Notes: generated from the sequence alone by a model not told the origin. Counted from the stretch's first letter, positions 44,691 through 55,935 are shown. The stretch: DNA of 64,000 bases from Tachypleus tridentatus (GCF_004210375.1 NC_134833.1:23626063-23690062), one strand, 5' to 3'. Program-made: numbers and translations.

Positions 44691-44997
44691 GTGAGCAACT
44701 CTTACCCCGCAGTAATCTATGATGCACTAGTTTTCTAAATTATTTTGAGAGGTTTTAAACATTATATTAAATTTTGATCAAAACTTAAATATTTGTAAGC
44801 TTGTGGCTGATTTGTAGAACAAATAAATCACAACACTATAAAACATAACACCAATGCTGAACTACGGAAATATCCAACGAGTGAAGAAATAGAAATAAAA
44901 ATAAACGTGTAATGATTAAAGTTCAAAATATATTATTAAAAAATGTAATCTGTAAGTGTTTAAAATATTTTGTTACTCCATGTTGTGTAAAGATAAG

Positions 44998-46096
44998 GAG
45001 TGATTGTCTGGTGAATAAACCGTCTGGGTGAGAATCGTAAGGAGTGATTGTCTGGTGAATAAACCGTCTGGGTGAGAATCGTAAGGAGTGATTGTCTGGT
45101 GAACAAACCGTCTGGGTGAGAATCGTAAGGAGTGATTGTCTGGTGAATAAACCGTCTGGGTGAGAATCGTAAGGAGTGATTGTCTGGTGAATAAACCGTC
45201 TGGGTGAGAATCGTAAGGAGTGATTGTCTGGTGAATAAACCGTCTGGGTGAGAATCGTAAGGAGTGATTGTCTGGTGAATAAACCGTCTGGGTGAGAATC
45301 GTAAGGAGTGATTGTCTGGTGAATAAACCGTCTGGGTGAGAATCGTAAGGAGTGATTGTCTGGTGAATAAACCGTCTGGGTGAGAATCGTAAGGAGTGAT
45401 TGTCTGGTGAATAAACCGTCTGGGTGAGAATCGTAAGGAGTGATTGTCTGGTGAACAAACCGTCTGGGTGAGAATCGTAAGGAGTGATTGTCTGGTGAAT
45501 AAACCGTCTGGGTGAGAATCGTAAGGAGTGATTGTCTGGTGAATAAACCGTCTGGGTGAGAATCGTAAGGAGTGATTGTCTGGTGAATAAACCGTCTGGG
45601 TGAGAATCGTAAGGAGTGATTGTCTGGTGAATAAACCGTCTGGGTGAGAATCGTAAGGAGTGATTGTCTGGTGAACAAACCGTCTGGGTGAGAATCGTAA
45701 GGAGTGATTGTCTGGTGAATAAACCGTCTGGGTGAGAATCGTAAGGAGTGATTGTCTGGTGAATAAACCGTCTGGGTGAGAATCGTAAGGAGTGATTGTC
45801 TGATGAATAAACCGTCTGGGTGAGAATCGTAAGGAGTGATTGTCTAGTGAACAAACCGTCTGGGTGAGAATCGTAAGGAGTGATTGTCTGGTGAATAAAG
45901 CGTCTGGGTGAGAATCGTAAGGAGTGATTGTCTGGTGAATAAACCGTCTGGGTGAGAATCGTAAGGAGTGATTGTCTGGTGAATAAACCGTCTGGGTGAG
46001 AATCGTAAGGAGTGATTGTCTGGTGAATAAACCGTCTGGGTGAGAATCGTAAGGAGTGATTGTCTGGTGAATAAAACGTCTGAGTGAGAATCGTAG
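44998..46096. repeat. 44-bp minisatellite, 25 near-identical copies
   Basis: Unit TGATTGTCTGGTGAATAAAC + CGTCTGGGTGAGAATCGTAA + GGAG. Most copies are identical. The main polymorphism is GAATAAAC/GAACAAAC, with rare changes in units near 45800-45900 and in the last unit. Very recent expansion or active homogenisation. It is stop-free on the minus strand, giving long artefactual frames. Confidence 0.97.
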
Positions 46097-46179
46097 GGTT
46101 CAAGATTCCTACTGTGCTACCACTGAACGTACACTTTCACATGTGGGTACATTTTAATAGTGACAAAATTGTTACTTTC

Positions 46180-46500
46180 CATTTAATTAGTACTTCAAAG
46201 TTGGAGAAGATAACACTTGGGTCGTTAGAGCCTTTGACTCAGCCAATAATAACATTAAGATCAAAGCTCTGGGTGCCTTCGATCTAGTTAGTATTTCAAA
46301 GTTGGAGAAGAAAACACCTGGGTCTTTAGAGCCTTTGACTCAGCCAATAATAACATTAAGATCAAAGCTCTGGCTGCCTTCGATCTAGTTAGTATTTCAA
46401 AGTTGGAGAAGAAAACACCTGGGTCTTTAGAGCCTTTGACTCAGCCAATAATATTATTAAGTTCAAAGTTATGGCTTCCTTCCATCTAGAAAATTCTGCA
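46180..46500. repeat. 101-bp tandem repeat, about three copies
   Basis: Copies start at TTAGTAYTTCAAAGTTGGAG (46187, 46288, 46389), run through GAGCCTTTGACTCAGCCAAT and end CTGCCTTCGATC. The third diverges in its second half. Confidence 0.93.
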
Positions 46501-47216
46501 AAGTTAGGAACGATAATATTTGGGCCTTTGACTTGGCCGTTTACTTCATGAGTGCATAAGATGCCTTTATAGCTCAAAACACCTTTATATTAAACAAATT
46601 TCCACCTAAATACGTATAAAAATTCACTGTTTCTGAGTTTTATTTTCATTGACCAAGTTGTATTAGCAGGAACTGATGAAGCTTGCAGCTGTAGGTCTCG
46701 TGTGATTTTGTTAAACGTTTCGCTACTTACTATTAGTTAACATGCTTTAGGTCCATCCAAGTGATAATTTTCTCCAGCGTTTCTATTTAGTACCACACTC
46801 TAAAAGGGTTTCGATTATTGCTTCCAGACATTTTATTTCGTGTAACATTTGTGTATCGCACGATATACACAAAATCCTGTGTGTTCCTTTGACAATAAGT
46901 GGGATTTGATTTTACATGATCACGTTAGGTTATTTGTTTTAAGAACTTGTTACTAGCGTCAGTATCCTCTTATTTCTAATTTTTAACAGATTTCAATTGA
47001 TAAATACTTCTGCTTCTATGCAACTAGTCAGAAACATTGTTATGAAGACTGCTTTTTGTCTCTAACAACACCTGTTGGTAGTCCTTGATTTCTAGAGAAA
47101 ATGGGGTATCGCATTCCTCCTGACGTTTGGGGCAGGGGAAATTTTGGGTTTTGAAAGATAACAGTTTAAACATTATTGAGCGAATATTTGGAATGTAGTT
47201 GGATATTATTTGCTCC
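46501..47216. other. nothing recognised
   Basis: AT-rich. GGAACTGATGAAGCTTGCAG near 46669 is reminiscent of retroelement 3' ends but lacks a same-strand partner motif. Confidence 0.25.
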
Positions 47217-47327
47217 TTTGTTGTTATTAAGCGCAAAATTGCACAATTAATTATTTGTGCAATGCCAACCACGGGGATCGAAAAATAATTTTTAGTGATA
47301 AAAGATTGAGGACTTACCTGCGAGAGA
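47217..47327 (-). mobile_element. diverged family B SINE
   Basis: TTGTTGTTATTAAGCGCAAA tail complement, CCAACCACGGGGATCGAAAA B-box side, GAGGACTTACCTGCGAGAGA head side. Confidence 0.75.
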
Positions 47328-47498
47328 GAGCAAGAATGTGACTGGACGAAACTAATGTTGTTGAATACGATAGTGAACTATCAGTTCAGCAAGTCAATTT
47401 TAACAGTAGTTACAGTGTTTCTGCATACAGATAAAAACAACACAAACAGGTTTCTGAAACATCCAGCAAAAATTATAAATTGCCGATGACTTAACAGC

Positions 47499-47771
47499 GA
47501 CTGGCATGGCCAGGTGGGTAGGGTGCTCCACTCATAGTCTGAAGGTCGTGGGCTCGAATCCCCGTTACACCAAACATGCTCGTCCTTCTAGCCGTGAGAG
47601 CGTTATAATGTTACAATAAATCCCACTATTCGTTGGTAAAAGAGTAGCCCAAGAGTTGGCGGTGGATGGTGATGACTAGCTGCCTTCCCTCTAGTCTTAC
47701 ACTGCTAAATTAGGGACGGCTAGTGCAGATAGCCCTCGAGTAGCTTTCTGAGAAATTAAAAAAAAAACAAA
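47499..47771 (+). mobile_element. family A SINE, full length
   Basis: GCGACTGGCATGGCCAGGTG head, GGGCTCGAATCCCC B box, complete body, tail with an A-run. Confidence 0.93.
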
Positions 47772-47993
47772 TCTTAGCAACTGTGTCGTAAGGGTTCAAC
47801 TTTTGATTCTACATGAAGAACACAGAATTATTTCAACCAATTAATAGTTTCGTTTAAATAACGTTTTACATTTAATTTTATCTGAATTATAATATGACTT
47901 CTTAAAAAGTAAAATCTTACTCTAAAGTGAGAAGGAAAAAAGATTTTAGTCGATTTACGGTGAACGGAGTTTATTTTGGATATTTTAAATCTA

Positions 47994-48127
47994 ATCTACT
48001 CAAAACACCGTCTCTTACTGTCTCTAACACACCCAGAACACTGTCTCTAATCTACTCAGAACACCATCTCCTACTGTCTCTAATCTACTCAGAACACTGT
48101 CTTCTACTGTCTCTAACACACCCAGAA
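47994..48127. repeat. short CT-rich tandem repeat, about 34 bp
   Basis: Three to four copies of CACTGTCTCTAATCTACTCA-GAACAC with insertions such as CTCCTACTGTCTC. Confidence 0.8.
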
Positions 48128-48887
48128 ATTACAGAACTACAAAGTATTTTTGAAATAAATCCATATACAGCCTAAATCCCCTAACACGAACAATGTATTA
48201 ACACATCTTTCTGTTTGAGAACCTAACATGTTTTCGTGATATTTATCATTTTCAATAAAATTAAATGCGCCAACTAAAAGTGCAGTTTAAGTTATTACAA
48301 AATCATAAAACGGAATTTTATTATTATTACACTCATTGAGACGGCCATCTGATAAGAAAATAACAGTTTCATGAAGCGTCTTATCTAGCGAAAATCCTGT
48401 TCGAATATATCGTTGCCAAAATTCTAATAATTATATTTATCGGAGATGGATAATAGTGAAGTGTCATTACAAATTTTTTTTTTATTTAAAACAAACGAGC
48501 AAGAACAAAATGGTGGCACTCATAAACTCGTGTCATGTCAGCGTCTCGGTATCATGTTACTCGCGTAATACCATCCTCAAGCTGCAGAGACGAAAAAACA
48601 TCAAGATGCACGCTAAAGAAACGAAGGATTCTCCGTTCGATACCATCCGTCAATCATTCACGTTAAGCGAAGTCACATGTAAGCATAGCAGTGATCCCTC
48701 ATTGTGTATAAAATATTCATTTCTACTCAGATCTTATGAATAAATTTCATAGATTTAAATTCACGTTATATGTTAATAAGTATGTTGGTACTTCCCACGT
48801 CTCACATCACTATTTACAACTACAGAATATGACATTAGATTTCAGAAAACAAAACTGCTGTAAAAGTATTTGAAGGCGCATATTGTT
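48128..48887. other. nothing recognised
   Basis: A 95-codon open frame from 48456 has no recognisable domain, no acceptor or donor pattern and ordinary composition. Confidence 0.3.
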
Positions 48888-49174
48888 TTGTTTGTTTGTT
48901 TGTTTGTTTTTGAATTTCACGCAAAGCTACTCGTGGGCTATCTGCGCTAGCCGTCCCTAATTTAGCAGTGTAAGACTAGAGGGAAAGCAGCTAGTCATCA
49001 CCACCCACCGCCAACTCTTGGGCTACTCTTTTACCAACGAATGGTGGGATTGACCGTCACATTATAACGCCCCCACGGCTGAAAGGGCGGGCATGTTTGG
49101 TGAGACCGGGATTCAAACCCGCGACCCTTGGATTTCGAGTCCAACGCCTTAGCACACTTGACCATGCCGGGCCC
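48888..49174 (-). mobile_element. family A SINE, reference-quality copy
   Basis: Good example of the family. On the minus strand: a tRNA-like head of about 75 bases starting GGGCCCGGCATGG, with an A-box-like TGGTCAAGTG region, anticodon-position bases CGT in better copies (tRNA-Thr-like) and a B box GGGTTTGAATCCC. Then a conserved body with CATGCCCGCCCTTTCAGCCG, TTATAAT/C, CACCATTCGTTGGTAAAAGA, AGAGTTGGCGGTGGG and CCCTCTAGTCTTACACTGCT. Then a 3' tail GATAGCCCACGAGTAGCTTT, GCGTGAAATTC and (CAAA)n. A 12-bp target duplication with one mismatch, GAAGGCGYATAT, is at 48872-48883 and 49175-49186. Confidence 0.95.
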
Positions 49175-49241
49175 GAAGGCGTATATGAATATTAAGCTTT
49201 CGATACCAGTTTTTTTTTAAAGGCTTCATCAACTTGTGTGT

Positions 49242-49264
49242 TTATATATATATATATATATATA
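49242..49264. repeat. (TA)n microsatellite
   Basis: Uninterrupted TA repeat of about eleven units. Confidence 0.95.
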
Positions 49265-49904
49265 CAGATATATTACTAGCTAAATATGTTTACCTACTGT
49301 TCTATATTGATGTTTCTGTCTAAAAACATGTAGTACATATTGAGTAAATGCACGAGAAGTAATAGAGAAAATAGCGTTTGATCGGACAAACATGTACGAG
49401 TTGTTATTCTGGTCTGTATAAGTTGTTTTGAACATTGGTTCATCAAAGCACACACATACACACGTTTTTTATAAAGGGGTGTGTTTTGGGAATGATATTT
49501 TTCGAAACAGATTAATACTGTATTCAGACAATTTCTCTGTGTTTAGTGTAGAGTCATGTATCGTCTCGAGTTAGAAGTTAAATTCTTTGGTTGTCCAGAA
49601 AAGATGTGAAACAAATGGACATTTCCAGGATAAAAGGGTAACTCCCATGTGTATCTTGAACATCTAAACGTCGTAGGACTACGTCATGTTCAACAGGAGT
49701 CTTACAACACCTTACAACAGGAATAGCATTAATAAATTTATTCTTAGGTATCCAAAAGAAAAGTTAATAGGGAATTTACCAAACAAAATTTATTTAACAA
49801 GAAGGACTATCTGCAAACCGATATTAACAAGAGTTAACCGCCATTACCATGTTATTTGGGTAATACAACTTACCAACTTACAGTTTTAACACTAGCGAAA
49901 TCTT
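49265..49904. other. nothing recognised
   Basis: AT-rich sequence before the transposase remnant; may include its lost 5' part. Confidence 0.3.
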
Positions 49905-50370
49905 ATCTTTTGAGATGAGCTTTGCTTTTTAAAATTGATGAGAGGATTCGTGCTCGTTGTTTGCCTAGAGGATAGATAAAGCAATACTCTCCCACAGGGA
50001 ATACACAGGAGGTGGTACAGTACATGTTCAGGCAGTCATTCATCACGGAAAAACTATTTTTCGTATCCTCCAGGAAAACTTCAATGGTGCCTCCCACAGA
50101 TCACATGGAAGCGATACTTCTGCCCTATGCTATGGCAAGGTTTAGTAGTAGCTTTGTGTTCCAGGATGACGTTACCACTGCCTACAGTGTTCGTGTTGTA
50201 CAGGAATATTTCGGCCAAGAGGATATTCCAAGATTGTAATGGTCATCAAAGTATTCACATTGTAATCCCATTGAGAACTGTTAGACAGAGAGCCGGAAAG
50301 TTGGTAACCACGACCCTAAACCACTTACTGTGGTCGAGTTGCAGCGCCTTTTGTGATAATTTGAAATGAA
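49905..50370 (+). pseudogene. Tc1-like transposase remnant, C-terminal half
   Basis: Plus-strand fragments of a Tc1/mariner DDE transposase in order: a DELCF-type piece standing for the second catalytic aspartate region, RARCLPRG, a glycine-poor relic of the GGGSVMVWG block, HMEAILLPYAMARF, VFQDDVTTAYSVRVVQEYFG-type sequence (third-domain FQDDN-A-H region, with N and H lost), QEDIPRL, then after a stop the NPIE-like and ELQRLL tail region in another frame. Several frameshifts and stops and no N-terminal DNA-binding domain: inactive. The catalytic triad is damaged. Confidence 0.75.
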
Positions 50371-51595
50371 ATCACTGTGGTTCACATCTGTAACCTCACC
50401 GACAGCATGCCACGTCCCTTTCGGGGGTTATTACAGTTCCAACAATGTACTAAATGTTTTGTATGAACTAATATAAAATTACAGACACTATTTATAATAA
50501 TTTGATATTATATTTTGTTATTATATATATTTTGGTTTAATTGTGTTAGTTGAAATGCCGAGTCACGCCCCGTTCTACAAGTGTCTGATGAAATTGTTTG
50601 CTCTTCAAATAAGTCGTTCGTGATGTTCGAAGAACTTGTCTCGTTATACAAATTGCACATGTAGATGTTTTATATAACATACATATCTCGGTTTAACAAT
50701 AGAAAATTTGTGTTCCATTTTAATAATAAGGATCTTATTCGTTACAAATTATTAAAACATTTTGGCCAAGGATTTATGTACATTCAAGACTTTTTAGTGC
50801 GTGTTTTGAAATTTTTACCATGCAATTTATTTATTACAGATAGATACATACTTTCGAGCTGAATAAATTCATTACACATCTAACAACTATTCAAATTTGT
50901 GTGGATCTGATGTTATTAGAAACTCTATTTTTTTCTGGATTACAGCGTGGAATACATTTTAGTTTCTGTGATAAGATCTCCATAGAAACGGACGACGTTT
51001 TGGTCATATTCAGTCTATAAAAATCTAATGCATTGTACAACAAGGCCACGGTTCATCTCGATCGCTTTTAGTTCCAAAATGATCGTCAATTACAACGTGT
51101 CTTTTATATAAAATATATATAAGTCATATTCGTATCAGTTGATTGTCTCATATAATATTGTGCAAAATTGTTAGGACAAGAGAATATTTAATTAATATTT
51201 CCAATTTATGAGACTAATTCTTCCGTTCCATTACAGAATGTAACTTTCAACAGTATGGTAATACTTCACTGACCCCTGTTAACAACTGAATGAACCAGAG
51301 TGAGAATACTTATTATTCTATATGATTCCCATACACTTGTACAAAGGGCATGTTATAAAGTTTTGGTTGAATGATCACACTGATCAACTTTAGTGTCTGA
51401 AGTAACAGACACAGTACCTCATGCAGTGTCTTAACTATATGGAAAGAAGCTAGCACGTGGTATCGGGATATGATAGAAGATATCAATTTAATAGCATTCT
51501 AGAAATAAACTTTCATAAAAACAGTTTTTAAGAATATATATATATATATTGCCATGCCACGGCTCAAAAAGCTTAGACTGTATAGAATTATCAGT
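50371..51595. other. nothing recognised
   Basis: AT-rich, lying between two transposase remnants. No inverted termini identified. Confidence 0.3.
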
Positions 51596-51599
51596 ATAC

Positions 51600-52145
51600 C
51601 CCATAGTCCACATAAAAGATTTACGTGATGCTAGTTGGACTGTCCAACAAGTTGCTGTAGACTTGAAATGTTCCCCAAACATTGTCAAGAACACCATAAA
51701 TCGTGAGACCTAAGCAGGTAAATATGAAAATAAGAAAGTAAGACACAGAACACCTAAATACAATGATACTGATGTTAAGTATCTTTGTTTATGTAGCCTG
51801 TAGGAAGACTGTCACCGAGCATGAAATAAACAACCATGTATCAAATGACAGAAAAGTGACCAGGTCTACAGTATCAAGAAGAATCATGATAATGGAATAT
51901 CTGGTCATGTAGCAGTTTAACAAAACATTCAGTTCGATCTCCAAATATTGTCAAGAGACTGAAAGTTGTTAAAAAGGTACAGAAACTGGACGGTTGGTGA
52001 TTGGAAAAGGGTGTTATGGACGGATGAGTTCAAGTTTGAAATATCTGGTTCCAGTTGCAGGTTGTACGCCGGTGGAAAAAACTTCATCGCAAAGCACCTA
52101 CAGTGAAGCATGGGGGAGGCAGTGTGATGGTTTGGGTGTGTGACT
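51600..52145 (+). pseudogene. Tc1-like transposase remnant, N-terminal and middle
   Basis: Plus strand. The N-terminal helix-turn-helix region is readable as VHIKDLRDASWTVQQVAVDL then KCSPNIVKNTI (about 51607-51700), followed by RHRTPKYNDTD. After a decayed stretch with several stops comes WTVGDWKRVLWTDEFKFEIS (about 51985-52045), including the second catalytic aspartate (TDE), then GSSCRLYAGG and a relic of the GGGSVMVWG block near 52111-52140, where homology ends. The C-terminal catalytic part is missing. Different in sequence from its two neighbours, so a separate insertion. Confidence 0.8.
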
Positions 52146-52790
52146 TTTAACCTGTGATGTAACTTCCTGAAATCTAATATTTTGACCTTGTTCTTGCACT
52201 TGGTATAATATTCTACAGTTTCGTCTTTCGTTAAATTATTTATATTTTGACACCATGTAAATATTGTTCTGAAAACTATATTATCCCGAGATTCAGTAAA
52301 CACATGTGGAAATTCACTAATTCACTCCATTGGGATGTTAATTTTCAGATTTACAGTTGTTTGTGTGAGCTTAAAACTGAACGATTTACTGCTAACTGCA
52401 TTAGCTGAACTAAACTTCCAAATTAATTGGGTTATTTAAATCAAATATATCTCACTAGACTTTCCACAATCAACTGGATCCTAATAAACCGAATAAAGTT
52501 ACTCGGCTCAGACAAACTTAAAGCATATACTGTAATCATTATCTTTCAATACTGGCTAGTTGACTCTTTTCTATGGCCGCGAGACAAGCTTGTTAACTCA
52601 AAGAAAATTTGTTGAATAATAACTTAAAATAGGCCAAATATATAAGCACAATAGGCCTAATAGATAAATAAAATAGGCCTAACAAACAAATTAAATAGAT
52701 CTAATAATAAACAAAATGCTCATACCAGAAAACTGGAAGTATATTGCTATAAGAAGAGAGTAGAATTATTGGTAAACAGAAAAGTGTAAT
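52146..52790. other. nothing recognised
   Basis: AT-rich, with a run of near-repeats around TAAATAGGCCTAA at 52630-52700 (AATAGGCC, AATAGGCCTA). Confidence 0.35.
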
Positions 52791-52831
52791 CTTGAAAGGT
52801 TTGGATGGACATAATTTAACTGTTTGGAGAC
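52791..52831 (+). repeat. one arm of a diverged inverted repeat
   Basis: CTTGAAAGGTTTGGATGGAC through TTAACTGTTTGGAGAC. Its inverted partner is 52912-52952 (minus strand CTGAAAGGTTTTAACGGGCT through CACCTGTTTGGAGAC). Both arms read similarly as protein (LKGLDG...VWR and LKGFNG...VWR). Confidence 0.55.
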
Positions 52832-52859
52832 TGTTACAAAATGTCGATGTTTCCATCTC

Positions 52860-52985
52860 CTAGCGAGGGTCCTCATTGCTCTTGAAGTCCTCCACTAGTA
52901 AATCGATACGTTGTCTCCAAACAGGTGGATGAAGCCCGTTAAAACCTTTCAGATGAGTGACAATCCTGTACACGTACTTTGTATC
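52860..52985 (-). other. short open frame, possible exon or repeat-derived
   Basis: Minus strand, 41 codons ending in TAG at 52862-52860: DTKYVYRIVTHLKGFNGLHP then PVWRQRIDLLVEDFKSNEDPR. It reads like ordinary protein, but I do not recognise it. No clear acceptor lies upstream; a SINE with target duplication ATCACCAGAG sits immediately before it. It shares an inverted copy with 52791-52831, which favours a repeat origin. Confidence 0.2.
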
Positions 52986-52992
52986 ACCAGAG

Positions 52993-53277
52993 GTTTTGTT
53001 TGTTTGTTTGTTTGAGAATTTCGCACAAAGCTAGTCGAGGGCTATCTGTGCTAGCCGTCCCTAATTTAGCAGTGTAAGACTAGAGGGAAGGCAGCTAGTC
53101 ATCACCATCCACCATTAACTCTTGGGCTACTCTTTTACCAACGAATAGTGGGATTGACTGTCACATTATAACGCCCCTACGGCTGAAAGGGCGAGCATGT
53201 TTGGCGCGAGCGGGATGCGAATCCGCGACCCTCAGATTACGAGTCGCTCGCCTTAACACGCTTGGCCATGCCGGGCC
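52993..53277 (-). mobile_element. family A SINE with perfect 10-bp target duplication
   Basis: Full-length minus-strand copy (tail (TTTG)n; head GGATGCGAATCCGCGACC, ending CTTGGCCATGCCGGGCC). ATCACCAGAG occurs at 52983-52992 and 53278-53287. Confidence 0.95.
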
Positions 53278-53287
53278 ATCACCAGAG

Positions 53288-53709
53288 ATATGATTAGGTA
53301 TTTGATAAATCAGTACTACCTTAATAAAACACAAAACCTATAAAAAAGTACACACTTCGGAATTAGATTTAGTCTTGCACAAATTATTTCGCTACTCTCC
53401 AAGCACGTGACGTTATCAGTTTTTAAGATTGTTTATAACTTAATCTTTTGCGACCCACACACTAGACTTAATTTTATAAATTATTGAATAACTTTATAAA
53501 ATCACACACACAGTGTTGACTATAGTGTGTAAGGTTAGACTACATATAAATATGGTTTATTACAATGTATTGACAAACTTTCATACATTTGTCACGTATA
53601 AATACACTCTTATAATAAACTTACAGACGAATATTTTCTTTTGATTTACAAGCTTAAAGCTGTGTTTAGCCAAAAATTATGATAATCAATTTAAACTAAA
53701 ACGTTTATT
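53288..53709. other. nothing recognised
   Basis: AT-rich. Confidence 0.3.
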
Positions 53710-54957
53710 AGAGCTCAAAAGTCTCTATTCCTTCCTCGTCAAGAAAGTCCATACACAGTCTGGCCACGTGGGCTCGCGCGTTAATCTGTATGAGAATGAA
53801 CCCATAGCCGACAGCACCGGAAAAGGCCTTACAATGGGTCTCTATTTTGTCTCTATATCATGGTGTGTTTAGAGCACCCATGTCCAGTATAAGTAAGCAT
53901 TTTGTCTCTATATCATGGTGTGTTTAGAGCACCCATGTCCAGTATGAGTAAGCATTTTGTCTCTATATCATGGTGTGTTTAGAGCACCCATGTCCAGTAT
54001 GAGTAAGCATTTTGTCTCTATATCATGGTGTGTTTAGAGCACCCATGTCCAGTATAAGTAAGCATTTTGTCTCTATATCATGGTGTGTTTAGAGCACCCA
54101 TGTCCAGTATGAGTAAGCATTTTGTCTCTATATCATGGTGTGTTTAGAGCACCCATGTCCAGTATGAGTAAGCATTTTGTCTCTATATCATGGTGTGTAT
54201 AGAGCACCTATGTCCAGTATGAGTAAGCATTTTGTCTCTATATCATGGTGTGTTTAGAGCACCCATGTCCAGTATGAGTAAGTTCGTGCGGCCACCCAAG
54301 CATATAACTGCCCAAACCATTACAGAACCTCCTCCATAAACATCGCCTTGCACAATGTTACAGACAAAAAATCGCTCTCCTCGGCGTCTCCACACCTCAC
54401 ACGTCCATTATCACCAGACACAGTGAACCTGCTCTCGTCTGTCCACAGCACGGTGGACAATTGACGAAGTTCCTAGTCCAGGTGCTGACGAGCAAACACC
54501 ATCCTGGCTGCATGGTATCGCGCTGTCAGAATAACGCCTCTTGCAGGCCGTCTGGCTCTAAAGCATCAATCATGCAGACGATTGCAAACTGTTTGGGTCA
54601 ACGCACGGGTTCCAGTGGAATGCTGAAGGCCATTTCGCAGTGACCGAGCCGGAGCTAACCAGTCCCGCAGAGCGCTAGTCACGATGTAGCGGTCCTCTGT
54701 GGCTGTTGTGCAACGATGATAGTCTTGACCTGGTCTCCTGCCATAAGAGTTCGTCTCCTGGTAGCGTCGCCAAAGTCGATTGATGACACTTGGTGACACA
54801 CCGACGAACTGTGCCACCCTCCTTTGGGTCAGGCCATCCTCCAGCGTCTGGATAGCCTTGGCCACCTCGTTCTCTGTCAGATGGCACCTGAGTGCTTGGG
54901 TACATAAGATGAAGGTACACACTGACAAAACGAGCCGCAACAGATCCATGTTGGTGT
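53710..54957 (-). pseudogene. Tc1-like transposase with an internal tandem array
   Basis: Minus-strand Tc1-family transposase. The N-terminus is open for about 120 codons: LTENEVAKAIQTLEDGLTQR, VAQFVGVSPSVINRLWRRYQ (helix-turn-helix), YGRRPGQDYHRCTTATEDRY, TSALRDWLAPARSL. A frameshift follows near 54565. Then come ARRPARGVILTARYHAARM, a stop where tryptophan is usual (HLD*EL), and the catalytic block STVLWTDESRFTVSGDNGRV (about 54390-54450). A second frameshift and a GGGSVMVW block lead to GGRTNLLILDMGALNT, where coding sequence turns into eight 55-bp tandem copies (53844-54280). Beyond the array the homology resumes with ARAHVARLCMDFLDEEGIET (53711-53800), then breaks off before the last conserved block. 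Inactive. Confidence 0.85.
53844..54280. repeat. 55-bp array derived from transposase coding sequence
   Basis: Eight copies of TTTTGTCTCTATATCATGGT, GTGTTTAGAGCACCCATGTC, CAGTATGAGTAAGCA. On the minus strand one copy reads LLILDMGALNT-P-YRDK, a normal internal segment of a Tc1 transposase. 55 is not a multiple of three, so expansion destroyed the frame. Confidence 0.92.
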
Positions 54958-54984
54958 TTGTTTTGAGAATTAATGAGGAATGCA

Positions 54985-55370
54985 TAGTTTCACGTAACAA
55001 CCTTATATAGTGTACCTTGAGTTGTATTCTCACGTAACAACCTTATATAGGGTACCTTGAGTTGTATTCTCACGTAACAACCTTATATAGGGTACCTAAA
55101 GTTGTATTCTCACGTAACAACATTATATAGGGTACCTTGAGTTGTATTCTCACGTAACAACCTTACATAGGGTACCTTGAGTTGTATTCTCACGTAACAA
55201 CCTTATATGTTGTACCTTGAGTTGTATTCTCACGTAACAGCCTTACATAGGATACCTTGAGTTGTATTCTCACGTGACAGCCTTATATAGGGTACCTTGA
55301 GTTGTATTCTCACGTGACAGCTTTATATAGGGTACCTTGAGTTGTATTCTCACGTAACAACCTTACGAAG
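54985..55370. repeat. 40-bp minisatellite beside the transposase start
   Basis: Nine to ten copies of CACGTAACAACCTTATATAG + GGTACCTTGAGTTGTATTCT. Variants are AACAA/GACAG and TATATAG/TACATAG. It begins about 30 bases from the transposase start, so it may be amplified transposon end sequence. Confidence 0.93.
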
Positions 55371-55935
55371 CAATGAAAATAGAACTGAATAATAACAACA
55401 AAATATACAGTTTGTTCCAATATAACAACAACGAAACATACAGTTTGATCTCTATAACAACAACGAAATACTCAGTTTGTTCCCTATAATAACAAAGAAA
55501 TACTCAGTTTGTTGCAATGTAACAAAGAAATACTCAGTTTGTTCCGTATAATAATAAAGAAATACTCAATTTGTTCCCTATAATAACAACGAAATACTCA
55601 GTTTGTTCCGTATAATAATAAAGAAATACTCAATTTGTTCCCTATAATAACAACGAAATACTCAGTTTGTTCCGTATAATAATAAAGAAATACTCAATTT
55701 GTTCCCTATAATAACAACGAAATACTCAGTTTGTTCCGTATAATAATAAAGAAATACTCAATTTGTTCCCTATAATAACAACGAAATACTCAGTTTGTTC
55801 CAATATAACAAAGAAATTCTCAGTTTGTTTCCTATAATAACAACATTGAGATACTCAGTTTGTTCCCTATAATAATAACAAAATACTCAGTTTGTTCCCA
55901 CATAATAACAACGAAATACTCAGGTTGTTTCTACG

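Noticed and set aside
44923-46103. Long minus-strand open frames (251 and 376 codons) across the 44-bp array
   Set aside because: 44 is not a multiple of three, so the frame cycles through all three phases of a stop-free unit. Two overlapping frames are equally open, and there is no signal, domain or splice context.
46660-46720. Penelope-type end (CTGATGAAGC...AACGTTTCGC)
   Set aside because: The two motif halves lie on opposite strands and no coding remnant is near.
48456-48743. 95-codon plus-strand frame as a gene
   Set aside because: No domain, no repeat, no splice sites and AT-rich codon use like the surroundings.
51929-52303. 124-codon minus-strand frame
   Set aside because: Antisense to the Tc1-like transposase remnant; a shadow frame.
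54461-55010. Plus-strand frames of 60-76 codons
   Set aside because: Antisense shadows of the transposase at 53710-54957.
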